Positions 33,957 to 41,491 of a DNA stretch of 64,000 nucleotides are shown here, in pieces; the first letter of the stretch is position 1, and every line of letters begins with the position of its first letter. The notes below the pieces were generated by a model. It searched no databases. It saw nothing but the letters and a program-made list of their open reading frames with translations, and was not told the DNA's origin. The translations under genes and the position numbers were made by a program. Source of the DNA: Micromonospora kangleipakensis (lineage in GTDB: Bacteria; Actinomycetota; Actinomycetes; Mycobacteriales; Micromonosporaceae); NCBI RefSeq assembly GCF_004217615.1, contig NZ_SHLD01000001.1, positions 2,356,001 through 2,420,000 of the forward strand, given 5' to 3'.

Positions 33957-34007
33957 GTGAGCGCCACCGGCGAGCACGGCCAGCCGCAGTCGCGAGCGAA
34001 GAGGTGA
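33957..34007 (+). CDS. Putative leaderless upstream ORF of ddl, 16 residues
   Basis: GTG 33957 to TGA 34005-34007 encodes MSATGEHGQPQSRAKR. The last codons AAG AGG TGA overlap the GAGGTGA that serves as the ddl SD, 6 nt before GTG 34014. Translation of the ORF would therefore compete with or couple to ddl initiation. This is inferred from layout only. Confidence 0.35.
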   Translation: MSATGEHGQPQSRAKR

Positions 34008-34013
34008 CCTCGA

Positions 34014-35117
34014 GTGACCACCCCAGGCAAGACCCGTGTGGCGATCGTGTTCGGCGGACGCAGCCCCGAGCACGGCATCTCCTGCGTCAGCGCCGGCAGC
34101 GTGCTGGGCGCCCTCGACCCGGACGAGTTCGAGGTGGTGCCGGTCGGCATCACCCGGCAGGGCCAGTGGGTGCTGACCAGCGGCGACCCGAGCCAGCTGT
34201 CGATCCAGGCGCGCAAGCTGCCGGAGATCACCGCCGCCGCCGGCACCGCTCTCGTGCTGCGCGCCGAGCCGACCGCGGGCGGCCTGATGGTGCTCGACCC
34301 GACCGAGGGCCCGCGCGCGCTGGCGGACGTGGATGTGGTCTTCCCGGTGCTGCACGGGGCGTACGGCGAGGACGGCACCATCCAGGGGATGCTGGAGATG
34401 GCCGACATCCCGTACGTCGGGGCGAACGTCTTCGCCTCCGCCGCCGCCATGGACAAGGAGTTCACCAAGAAGCTCTGCGTGGCCGAGGGCATCCCGGTCG
34501 GCCCGTACGTGGTGCTGCGCAACGGGATGACGCTGAGCGAGGCGGACAAGGAGCGGTTGGGGCTGCCGGTCTTCGTCAAGCCGTCCCGCGCCGGCTCGTC
34601 CTTCGGCATCACCAAGGTCGACGACTGGGCGCAGCTCGACGCGGCGGTCGCCACGGCCCGCGAGATCGACACCAAGGTGCTGGTCGAGGCCGCGGTCGTC
34701 GGCCGGGAGATCGAGTGCGGCGTGCTGGAGGGCGAGGCCGGCGGCGCGCCGGAGGCGTCCGTGCTGGCCGAGGTGCGCATGGTGGGCGACCACGGCTGGT
34801 ACGACTTCGAGGCGAAGTACATCTACGCCGACGAGGTCTGCGAGTACGACGTCCCGGCCAACCTGCCCGAGCGGGTCACCCGGCAGGTCCAGGAGTACGC
34901 CACCCGGGCCTTCACCGCGCTGGACTGCTCCGGCCTGGCCCGGGTCGACTTCTTCGTCACCCCGGAGCTGGACGTCTACCTCAACGAGATCAACACGATG
35001 CCCGGCTTCACCCCGACGTCGATGTTCCCGCGGATGTGGGCGGCCAGCGGCCTGGAGTACCCGAAGCTGGTCAACCGCCTGATCCGTACCGCCCTGCACC
35101 GCCACGCCGGCCGCTGA
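34014..35117 (+). CDS. ddl: D-alanine--D-alanine ligase
   Basis: A 367-residue ATP-grasp ligase of the DdlA length class. VAIVFGGRSPEHGISCVSAG, then FPVLHGAYGEDGTIQGMLE, LPVFVKPSRAGSSFGI and DFFVTPELDVYLNEINTMPGF are all conserved, including the Mg-binding Glu and Asn. It makes D-Ala-D-Ala for peptidoglycan in the cytoplasm. The Tyr/Phe position in EAKY (Tyr) supports D-Ala rather than D-Lac as product, though that rule is not absolute. Confidence 0.97.
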   Translation: MTTPGKTRVAIVFGGRSPEHGISCVSAGSVLGALDPDEFEVVPVGITRQGQWVLTSGDPSQLSIQARKLPEITAAAGTALVLRAEPTAGGLMVLDPTEGPRALADVDVVFPVLHGAYGEDGTIQGMLEMADIPYVGANVFASAAAMDKEFTKKLCVAEGIPVGPYVVLRNGMTLSEADKERLGLPVFVKPSRAGSSFGITKVDDWAQLDAAVATAREIDTKVLVEAAVVGREIECGVLEGEAGGAPEASVLAEVRMVGDHGWYDFEAKYIYADEVCEYDVPANLPERVTRQVQEYATRAFTALDCSGLARVDFFVTPELDVYLNEINTMPGFTPTSMFPRMWAASGLEYPKLVNRLIRTALHRHAGR

Positions 35118-35154
35118 CCGGCCCGGTCGAGGGCTCGCCACAGCAGCGACGGCA

Positions 35155-35178
35155 CCGCCTCCCCGTGCCGGGAGGCGG
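35155..35178 (+). terminator. Hairpin between convergent ddl and DUF3515 genes
   Basis: CCGCCTCCC and GGGAGGCGG form a 9-bp stem around a 6-nt loop; it could serve both strands. No U-tract. Confidence 0.45.
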
Positions 35179-35228
35179 CACCGTCCGGCAAGCTGGGCGG
35201 ATGCCGCGGGGAGCCCGCGGCGCGCGGG

Positions 35229-35855
35229 TCAGGCGGTGCAGCCGGCGGGAGCGGACTTCGCCGAGGGGACCGCGGCGACGATGGTGTCGGAGATCGGGCT
35301 GACCCACTGCAGCGGCTGCTCGTACTGCCGGGGCACCCGGACCCGGACCGGGGTCTCCCGGTCGACGGTGGTCAGCACGGTGGCGTCGGCCTCCTGCACC
35401 GCGTGCCAGCAGACCTTGTTGACCGACCACACCTCGTCGGTGGGCTGGACGATCGGCGGCGTGCCACCGCAGGCGACGGTCAGCGCCGGGTCGCCGTACG
35501 CGGCGTTCTGCTCGGGGCCGGCGGTGACCGGCCGCTGGGCCAGGTCGCGTACCCGCTCCGGCAGCTGCGACACCAGGGCGCGGCAGACCGTCGCGGGCCG
35601 CTCGGCCAGCGTCGGGGCGGGCAGCTCGACCGCGGCGGTGGACTGCGGCCGGGCGGCGGTCGCCGAGGGGCGCGGCGCGACGGCCGGCTCGTCCGGGGCG
35701 AGCTTCGCGAAGGTGAAGCCGGCCACCGCCACGGTCACCGGCAGCGCGATCAGCGTGGCCACCAGCGCGGCACGGCGGGTGGTCCGGTCCGCGCGCGGCG
35801 CCTCGTCGGCCGGGCGGGACTCCTCGGGAGCGGGGGAGACAGTGATCTCGTCCAC
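35229..35855 (-). CDS. DUF3515 membrane protein
   Basis: A 208-residue protein with a cytosolic N-terminus (about 1-28), one transmembrane helix (AALVATLIALPVTVAVAGFTFA) and an extracellular domain with Cys residues (TVCRALVSQ, TVACGG, KVCWHAV, AGCTA) typical of actinobacterial DUF3515. The mycobacterial equivalent (Rv2980) is also next to ddl. Function unknown. Its GTG start follows the stop codon of the RAM-domain gene with no gap (TAAGTG), so expression is coupled. Confidence 0.85.
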   Translation of the reverse strand: MDEITVSPAPEESRPADEAPRADRTTRRAALVATLIALPVTVAVAGFTFAKLAPDEPAVAPRPSATAARPQSTAAVELPAPTLAERPATVCRALVSQLPERVRDLAQRPVTAGPEQNAAYGDPALTVACGGTPPIVQPTDEVWSVNKVCWHAVQEADATVLTTVDRETPVRVRVPRQYEQPLQWVSPISDTIVAAVPSAKSAPAGCTA

Positions 35856-36089
35856 TTACAGGCGCACCACCGAACACGTGAGGGTGCGGGTGATGCCAGG
35901 CACCAGCTGCACCTTGCTGACGATGAGTTTGCCGAGCTCGTCGACGCTGTTCGCCTCGGTGAGGACGACCACGTCGTACGGCCCGGTGACGGCGTCGACC
36001 CGCACCACGCCGGCAAGGTCCGCGATCAGACCGGCCACGTCACGCGCCCGCCCGACCTCGGTCTGGATGAGGATGTACGCCTGTACCAC
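35856..36089 (-). CDS. Stand-alone Lrp/AsnC ligand-binding (RAM) domain protein
   Basis: A 77-residue protein, MVQAYILIQTEVGRARDVAG onward, containing only the RAM fold with no HTH. RAM domains form dimers and octamers and bind amino acids. Stand-alone versions are thought to sense amino acids or modulate full-length Lrp proteins. GTG 36089 has GGAGGTCGA at SD position. It is upstream of and directly abuts the DUF3515 gene. Confidence 0.85.
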   Translation of the reverse strand: MVQAYILIQTEVGRARDVAGLIADLAGVVRVDAVTGPYDVVVLTEANSVDELGKLIVSKVQLVPGITRTLTCSVVRL

Positions 36090-36263
36090 GACTCGACCTC
36101 CGTCCGTCGCCGCCTGGGGCGGCCCGAAGGGTGAAACTACCTTACGGAGCAGGCCTGATCCCTATCGGTCGCCGGCTGGACGCGGTGAGCGAGGGCACGC
36201 CCGCCGGAGCAGACTGCCGGGTGGCCCGGGTGTGGGACGAGTGGATGCGACGAGGGGACGGCG

Positions 36264-37220
36264 ATGACGGTCGCGGGTGTCGGGGAGTTCGGGCTGATCG
36301 ACCGGGTCACCGCCCGGTTGACGTACGGGGAGAGCTGCCTGCTCGGCCCCGGTGACGACGGGGCGGTGGTGGCGGCGCCGGACCGGCGGGTGGTGGCCTC
36401 GACGGACGTGCTGGTCGAGGGGCGGCACTTCCGCCGGGACTGGTCGACCGCGCGGGACGTGGGGCACCGGGCGGCGGCGGCGAACCTGGCCGACATCGCG
36501 GCGATGGGCGCCACCCCGACCGCGCTGCTGGTCGCCCTCTGCATGCCGGCGGATCTCGACACGAGCTGGGCGGAGGAGCTGGCCGACGGACTGGGCGCGG
36601 AGGCGGCCCGGGTCGGCGCGAGCGTGGTCGGCGGGGACATGTCCGCCAGTCCCACGCTGACCATCGCGGTCACCGCCCTCGGCGACCTGGCGGACCGGCC
36701 GCCGGTGGTCCGCTCCGGGGCGCGGCCCGGCGACGTGGTGGCCCTGGCCGGGCGGACCGGCTGGGCGGCGGCCGGCTACACCGTGTTGTCCCGCGGCTTC
36801 CGGACGCCCCGGCTGCTGGTGGAGGCGTTCCGGCGGCCCGAGGTGCCCTATCCGGCCGGCCCGGAGGCCGCCGCGCTCGGCGCCACCGCCATGATCGACG
36901 TGTCGGACGGGCTGCTTGCCGACCTGGGCCACGTGGCGAAGGCCAGCGGAGTCGCCGTCGACCTGCGGCGGGACGCCTTCGAGGTGCCCCGGCAGATGCG
37001 GGACGCGGCGCAGGCGCTCGGCGTCGACCCGTACGCCTGGATCCTCACCGGGGGCGACGACCACGCCCTGGCCGCGACCTTCCCGCCGGCGGTGGCGCTG
37101 CCGGAGCGGTGGCGGCCGATCGGGCGGGTGGCCGAGGGGACGGGGGTGACCGAGGGGGCGGGGGTGACCGTGGACGGCGTGGCGTACGCCGGGCCGGCCG
37201 GCTGGGACCACTTCCGCTGA
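36264..37220 (+). CDS. thiL: Thiamine-monophosphate kinase
   Basis: A 318-residue AIRS-family kinase. It starts GEFGLIDRVTARL and has LGPGDDGAVVAAPDRR, STDVLVEGRHFRRDW, VGGDMSASP, and DVSDGLLADLGHVAKASGVAV. It phosphorylates thiamine monophosphate to the diphosphate with ATP. ATG 36264 has GAGGGGACGG upstream. No other thiamine gene is near. Confidence 0.95.
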   Translation: MTVAGVGEFGLIDRVTARLTYGESCLLGPGDDGAVVAAPDRRVVASTDVLVEGRHFRRDWSTARDVGHRAAAANLADIAAMGATPTALLVALCMPADLDTSWAEELADGLGAEAARVGASVVGGDMSASPTLTIAVTALGDLADRPPVVRSGARPGDVVALAGRTGWAAAGYTVLSRGFRTPRLLVEAFRRPEVPYPAGPEAAALGATAMIDVSDGLLADLGHVAKASGVAVDLRRDAFEVPRQMRDAAQALGVDPYAWILTGGDDHALAATFPPAVALPERWRPIGRVAEGTGVTEGAGVTVDGVAYAGPAGWDHFR

Positions 37221-37269
37221 CGGTGCCGCCCGCCGGGAACATGGCGCCGCGGTCCCGGCAAGTACGGGT

Positions 37270-37809
37270 ATGACCATGCCCACGACAGCCACCTCCGGGG
37301 CGGACCCCGCTGACCTGGCGGGCCTCTTCGACCGGTACGCCCGCGACCTGTTGCGGTACTGCACCCGCCGGGTCGGCGAGCAGCTCGCCGAGGACGTGGT
37401 GGCGGAGACGTTCCTGGTGGCCTACGAGCGCCGGGACCGGTACGACCGCAGCCGCGGCGAGCTGCTGCCCTGGCTCTACGGCATCGCCACCAACCTGCTG
37501 CGGCGGCACCGTCGGGTGGAGGTCCGGGCACTGCGGCTGACCGCCCGGGACGAGTCGGCTACCGAGGGCCCGTCCCGGCGGACCGCTGAGCGGGTGGACG
37601 CGGCGCGGACCGTGGCCCGGCTGTCCGGGGTGCTCGCCGGGCTGCCCCAGCGACAGCGCGACGTGCTGCTGCTCTACGCCGTCGCCGAGCTGGAGTACGC
37701 CGAGATCGCCGCCGCCCTCGACATCCCGCTGGGCACGGTCCAGTCCGCCCTGCACCGGGCCCGGACCAAGGTCCGGGCCGCCCTGGCAGCCGAAGGAGAC
37801 GCCCGATGA
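37270..37809 (+). CDS. ECF-type RNA polymerase sigma factor
   Basis: A 179-residue sigma-70-family factor. Region 2 is LFDRYARDLLRYCTRRVGEQLAEDVVAETFLVAYERRDRY, ending with WLYGIATNLLRRHRR; region 4 is LAGLPQRQRDVLLLYAVAELEYAEIAAALDIPLGTVQSALHRAR. The downstream gene overlaps by 4 nt (ATGA) and encodes a single-pass membrane protein, an arrangement typical of sigma/anti-sigma-like pairs. The inducing signal is not evident. Confidence 0.92.
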   Translation: MTMPTTATSGADPADLAGLFDRYARDLLRYCTRRVGEQLAEDVVAETFLVAYERRDRYDRSRGELLPWLYGIATNLLRRHRRVEVRALRLTARDESATEGPSRRTAERVDAARTVARLSGVLAGLPQRQRDVLLLYAVAELEYAEIAAALDIPLGTVQSALHRARTKVRAALAAEGDAR

Positions 37810-38774
37810 GCCGCACCGAACCCGACCTGGTGGCGGTCCGGGACCTGCCGCCCGGCCGGCCGGAACCGACCGACGAGTCGGTCAGCCGTACCTGGTACAC
37901 GATCATCCACCGGCTTTCCGACCGCCGGCTGCGGTCACGCCGCTGGCTGGTCCCCGTGACCGCCGCCGCTGTGGTCGCCGCGCTCGTGGTCGGCGCAGTG
38001 ACCCTGTTCGCCCCCGATCGGACGCCGCCCGCGCCGCTGAACCCGCGGCAGGTGATGGACCGGCTGATCGACAAGGCCGCCCGGATCGAGCCGGTCGAGG
38101 TGCCCCCGGGGCAGCTCCTGTACGTTCGGGCCGAGAACACCCAGCGGCCGGGCCGGGCCGTTCCGGGCACAACCGAGACCTGGTTCGACGGCCAGACGGT
38201 CATGCCGCTCCGTGTGCGGGTCGACGGCACGGACACCTCCGTCGACGGACCAGACAAGCCGGGCAGTACGGCGGAGGACAACCGGAACATCGTCGCGGCC
38301 GGCGGCAACTGGTACTTCCCGACCCCCGGCTGGTTGGCCCGCGCGCCGACCGAGCCGGCCGCGCTCTTCGCCCAGCTGGGCAAGGAGTCGTTCGGCGCGT
38401 TTACCGACTCGCGCCCCGAACGGGAGTGGGAGGTCATCGCGATCCTCGCGGGCCTGCTGTCCCGGGCGGAACCCCGACTCTCGCCCGAACTACGGGTCGG
38501 GCTCTACCGGCTGATCGCCGACCTGGACGGCCTCGTCGCGTCGGAGGTCACCGTCGACGGCCGGCGCTGCTGGGCTGTCGGGCTAACGACCGACACGTCC
38601 GGCGGCACGGCCGCGCTCCTGTTCGACCAGGGCAGCGGCCGGGTCATCGGCAAACGGGACGTCCAGCGGCAGGGGCCGGGCCCCGGCGCGCCGGCGCCGA
38701 GCGGCGGGCCCACCTCGGTCCAGGAGACCCGCTGGACGTTCGCGGTGGTACCGGACACCAACCGGACGGAGTGA
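37806..38774 (+). CDS. CU044_5270-family membrane protein, sigma-factor partner
   Basis: A 322-residue protein with a cytosolic N-terminus (about 1-48), one helix (WLVPVTAAAVVAALVVGAVTLFA) and a large extracellular domain containing LLYVRAENTQ, then GNWYFPTPGWLARAPT and LYRLIADLDGLVASEVTVDGR. It fits the CU044_5270 family, usually encoded beside ECF sigma factors. There is no clear zinc anti-sigma (HxxxCxxC) motif, so control would be by another route. It starts in an ATGA overlap. Confidence 0.82.
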   Translation: MSRTEPDLVAVRDLPPGRPEPTDESVSRTWYTIIHRLSDRRLRSRRWLVPVTAAAVVAALVVGAVTLFAPDRTPPAPLNPRQVMDRLIDKAARIEPVEVPPGQLLYVRAENTQRPGRAVPGTTETWFDGQTVMPLRVRVDGTDTSVDGPDKPGSTAEDNRNIVAAGGNWYFPTPGWLARAPTEPAALFAQLGKESFGAFTDSRPEREWEVIAILAGLLSRAEPRLSPELRVGLYRLIADLDGLVASEVTVDGRRCWAVGLTTDTSGGTAALLFDQGSGRVIGKRDVQRQGPGPGAPAPSGGPTSVQETRWTFAVVPDTNRTE

Positions 38775-38825
38775 TCTGCGACCGAACGGGGACGGCCGGC
38801 CCCGGTCCCGGGCCGGCCGCGGTCG

Positions 38826-38831
38826 TACCCT
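38826..38831 (+). promoter_or_regulatory. -10-like box TACCCT (leaderless GNAT gene)
   Basis: TACCCT ends 6 nt before GTG 38838. Confidence 0.45.
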
Positions 38832-38837
38832 TCATCC

Positions 38838-39305
38838 GTGAGTGAGATCGAGATCCGGGCGCAGCGCTTCGACGCGCCCGAGTCGCAGGCGTTGATCCGG
38901 GCGGCCCTGGCCGACCTCGGCGAGCGGTACGGCGGCAGCGGCGACGACACCCCGGTGGACGCGGCGGAGTTCGAGCCGCCGGCCGGCGCGTTCCTGGTGG
39001 CCTACCTCGGCGGGGAGCCGGTGGGCTGCGGGGGCTGGCGCGGCCACGGCGACGACGGGGAGGCGGCGGAGCTGAAGCGGATGTACACGGCGCCGGTGGC
39101 CCGGGGTCGGGGCGTGGCCCGGGCGGTGCTGGCCGCGGTCGAGCGGTCGGCCCGGGAGCAGGGCCGCAAGCGGATCATCCTGGAGTGCGGCGACAAGCAG
39201 CCCGAGGCGATCGCCATGTACACCTCGGCCGGGTACGAGCGGATCCCGAACTTCGGCTTCTACCAGGACGCCCCCGGCTGCCTCTCCTTCGGCCGCACCC
39301 TCTGA
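38838..39305 (+). CDS. GNAT N-acetyltransferase
   Basis: A 155-residue GNAT. It has PPAGAFLVAYLGGEPVGCGGWR, then AELKRMYTAPVARGRGVARAVLAAVERSA with the acetyl-CoA loop RGRGVA, and the end AIAMYTSAGYERIPNFGFY. This resembles small-molecule or amino-acid acetyltransferases; substrate unknown. The start has no SD, matching the TACCCT box 6 nt upstream. Confidence 0.88.
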   Translation: MSEIEIRAQRFDAPESQALIRAALADLGERYGGSGDDTPVDAAEFEPPAGAFLVAYLGGEPVGCGGWRGHGDDGEAAELKRMYTAPVARGRGVARAVLAAVERSAREQGRKRIILECGDKQPEAIAMYTSAGYERIPNFGFYQDAPGCLSFGRTL

Positions 39306-39379
39306 ACCTGGTCCGGCGGGTGCGTGGCGCCTCGGTCGTCGCGCACCCGGCCGGCGTCACCGTGCCCGGACACGACAGA

Positions 39380-39406
39380 ACCGGCGGACCGTGACGGCCC
39401 GCCGGT
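39380..39406 (-). terminator. Hairpin downstream of rpmB
   Basis: ACCGGCGG (39380-39387) pairs with CCGCCGGT (39399-39406), with an 11-nt loop, 34 nt past the rpmB stop codon. Confidence 0.4.
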
Positions 39407-39440
39407 GCTGGGTGGTACGTGAAGCTGGAGGCTTACCGCG

Positions 39441-39632
39441 TCAGGCGCGGGTGACCTTGCCGGCCTTGATGCAGGAGGTGCAGACCTGCAACTTCTTGGT
39501 GGTGCCGCCACCGGCCGGGGTACGCACCGACTGGATGTTCGGGTTCCAGCGGCGGTTGGTCCGCCGGTGCGAGTGGGACACGTTGTGGCCGAAGCCCGGT
39601 CCCTTGCCACAGACGTCGCACACGCTAGCCAC
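39441..39632 (-). CDS. rpmB: Ribosomal protein bL28
   Basis: A 63-residue bL28. [23 protein letters not shown] and [15 protein letters not shown] keep both CxxC pairs, so this is the zinc-binding (C+) form. GTG 39632 has GGAGTATCCC upstream. It is divergent from the DAK2-domain gene, as in other actinobacteria. Confidence 0.97.
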   Translation of the reverse strand: MASVCDVCGKGPGFGHNVSHSHRRTNRRWNPNIQSVRTPAGGGTTKKLQVCTSCIKAGKVTRA

Positions 39633-39855
39633 GGGATACTCCTGGGATTGAAACGTTCATGAGGTCGCCGCCAGGCGCTGCCCGGGCAACCTGGTCAGGT
39701 TACCCGATGACCCGCCGGTACGCCCAACCGGCCCGGTCGGCGGCGGCTCGGGCCTGCCCAGCGTACCGGTGCCGGAGGCGGGCCGGCCGGCGGGCCGGGC
39801 CGGTGGACACGCCGGTGGGGGCCGGCCGACCCCGGCGTCTGTCGGTGCGCGCCAG

Positions 39856-39861
39856 TAGGCT
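39856..39861 (+). promoter_or_regulatory. -10-like box TAGGCT (leaderless DAK2 gene)
   Basis: TAGGCT ends 7 nt before GTG 39869, the same hexamer and spacing as at 11046. Confidence 0.5.
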
Positions 39862-39868
39862 TCTCGCC

Positions 39869-41491
39869 GTGCTGGACACCCTCGACGCCGCCGCGGTGCG
39901 CCGCTGGTGCGCGAGCGGGCTGGCCGCCCTGCGCCGGCACCAGGGTGAGATCGACGACCTCAACGTCTACCCGGTCCCGGACGGCGACACGGGCACCAAC
40001 CTGGTGCTCACCCTCACCTCCGCCCAGCAGGCGCTGGCGATGGACCTGGACACCCTCCCCGACGACGGCCACACCCCGCACGGGCACGCGCTGCGGCTGA
40101 TGGCCCGGGGGGCGCTACTCGGGGCCCGCGGCAACTCCGGGGTGATCCTGTCGCAGATCCTGCGCGGCTTCGCCGACGCGCTGGCCGCCGCGCCGGCGGT
40201 CCGCGGCCGCCAGCTCGCCGCCGCGCTCGCCGACGCGGCCACCGCCGCCTACGGGGCGGTCGCCCGGCCGGTCGAGGGCACCCTGCTCAGCGTGGTCGCC
40301 GCCGCCGCGCGCGCGGCCGAGCAGGAGGACAGCGACGACCTGCGGGTGGTGGCCCGGGCGGCGGCCGGCGGGGCGGCGCGGGCGCTGGCCCGCACCCCGG
40401 AGCAGCTGCCGGCGTTGGCCCGGGCCGGGGTGGTGGACGCCGGCGGGCGCGGGCTCTGCGTGCTGCTGGACGCGCTGGTCGAGGTGATCACCGGGGAGAG
40501 CCCGCAGGAGCCGGCGCCCGCGCCGGCCGCGGTCCGTCCGCCGGCCACGGCCGTCCGGGAGACCGGCTCCCCGGAGTACGCGTACGAGGTGCAGTTCCTG
40601 CTCGACGCCGGGGCCGAGGCGGTGGCGCGGCTGCGCGCCGAGCTGGACGCGCTGGGCGACTCGCTGGTGATCGTCGGCGACGGCGGTCCCGGCGGCGGCA
40701 CCTGGAACGTGCACGTGCACGTCAACGACGTGGGTGCCGCGGTCGAGGCGGGGGTGGTCGCCGGCCGGCCGCACCGGATCTCGGTGACCCGCTTCGCCGA
40801 CCAGGTGGCGCCGGCCGCCCGCCCGCCGGCCCTGCTGTCCGACGGTCGGGCGGCCGTGGTGGTGGCGGCCGGCGCCGGCATCGCCGAGCTGTTCGGCGCG
40901 GAGGGCGCCACCGTGGTGCCGGGCAACCCGTCCACCGGCGAGCTGCTGGACGCGATCCGGGCCACCGGCGCCGCCCGGGTGGTGGTGCTGCCCAACGACC
41001 CCAACACCCAGTCGGTGGCGAGCGCCGCCGCCAAGGAGGCCCACCGGCTCGGCGTCAAGGTCAGCGTGGTGCCGACCCGGTCCCCGGTGCAGGCGCTGGC
41101 CGCCCTCGCCGTCCGGGACCCGGGCCGGCGGTTCGAGGACGACGTGATCGCCATGGCCGAGGCGGCCGGCGCCTGCCGGTACGCCGAGGTCTGCCACGCC
41201 AGCCGGGAGGCGCTCACCGTCGCCGGGCCGTGCCGGCCGGGCGATGTGCTGGCGCTGGTCGAGGGGGAGGTGCACCTGATCGGCGCGGACCTGGTCGACA
41301 CCTGCACCGCCGTGGTGGACCGGATGCTCGGCGGCGGCGGCGAGCTGGTCACCCTGCTCTGCGGGGCGGACGCCCCGGCCGGGCTGGCCGACCGGGTACG
41401 CGAGCACGTGGAACGGGCCTGGCCGTTCGTCGAGGTGCAGGCGTACGAGGGCGGGCAGCCGCACTATCCGCTGCTGGTGGGGGTGGAATGA
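39869..41491 (+). CDS. DAK2-domain/FakA-like fatty-acid kinase subunit
   Basis: A 540-residue protein. The DAK2 ATP-binding domain is at about 25-215 (YPVPDGDTGTNLVLTL, the Mg-binding DGDTGTN; RGNSGVILSQILRGFA; GTLLSVV). A middle domain with EVQFLLDAG and a C-terminal DegV-related part follow (VVVLPNDPNTQSVA). FakA proteins phosphorylate fatty acids carried by a FakB (DegV) partner. No FakB gene is in the window. It overlaps recG by 4 nt, a conserved pairing. Confidence 0.88.
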   Translation: MLDTLDAAAVRRWCASGLAALRRHQGEIDDLNVYPVPDGDTGTNLVLTLTSAQQALAMDLDTLPDDGHTPHGHALRLMARGALLGARGNSGVILSQILRGFADALAAAPAVRGRQLAAALADAATAAYGAVARPVEGTLLSVVAAAARAAEQEDSDDLRVVARAAAGGAARALARTPEQLPALARAGVVDAGGRGLCVLLDALVEVITGESPQEPAPAPAAVRPPATAVRETGSPEYAYEVQFLLDAGAEAVARLRAELDALGDSLVIVGDGGPGGGTWNVHVHVNDVGAAVEAGVVAGRPHRISVTRFADQVAPAARPPALLSDGRAAVVVAAGAGIAELFGAEGATVVPGNPSTGELLDAIRATGAARVVVLPNDPNTQSVASAAAKEAHRLGVKVSVVPTRSPVQALAALAVRDPGRRFEDDVIAMAEAAGACRYAEVCHASREALTVAGPCRPGDVLALVEGEVHLIGADLVDTCTAVVDRMLGGGGELVTLLCGADAPAGLADRVREHVERAWPFVEVQAYEGGQPHYPLLVGVE

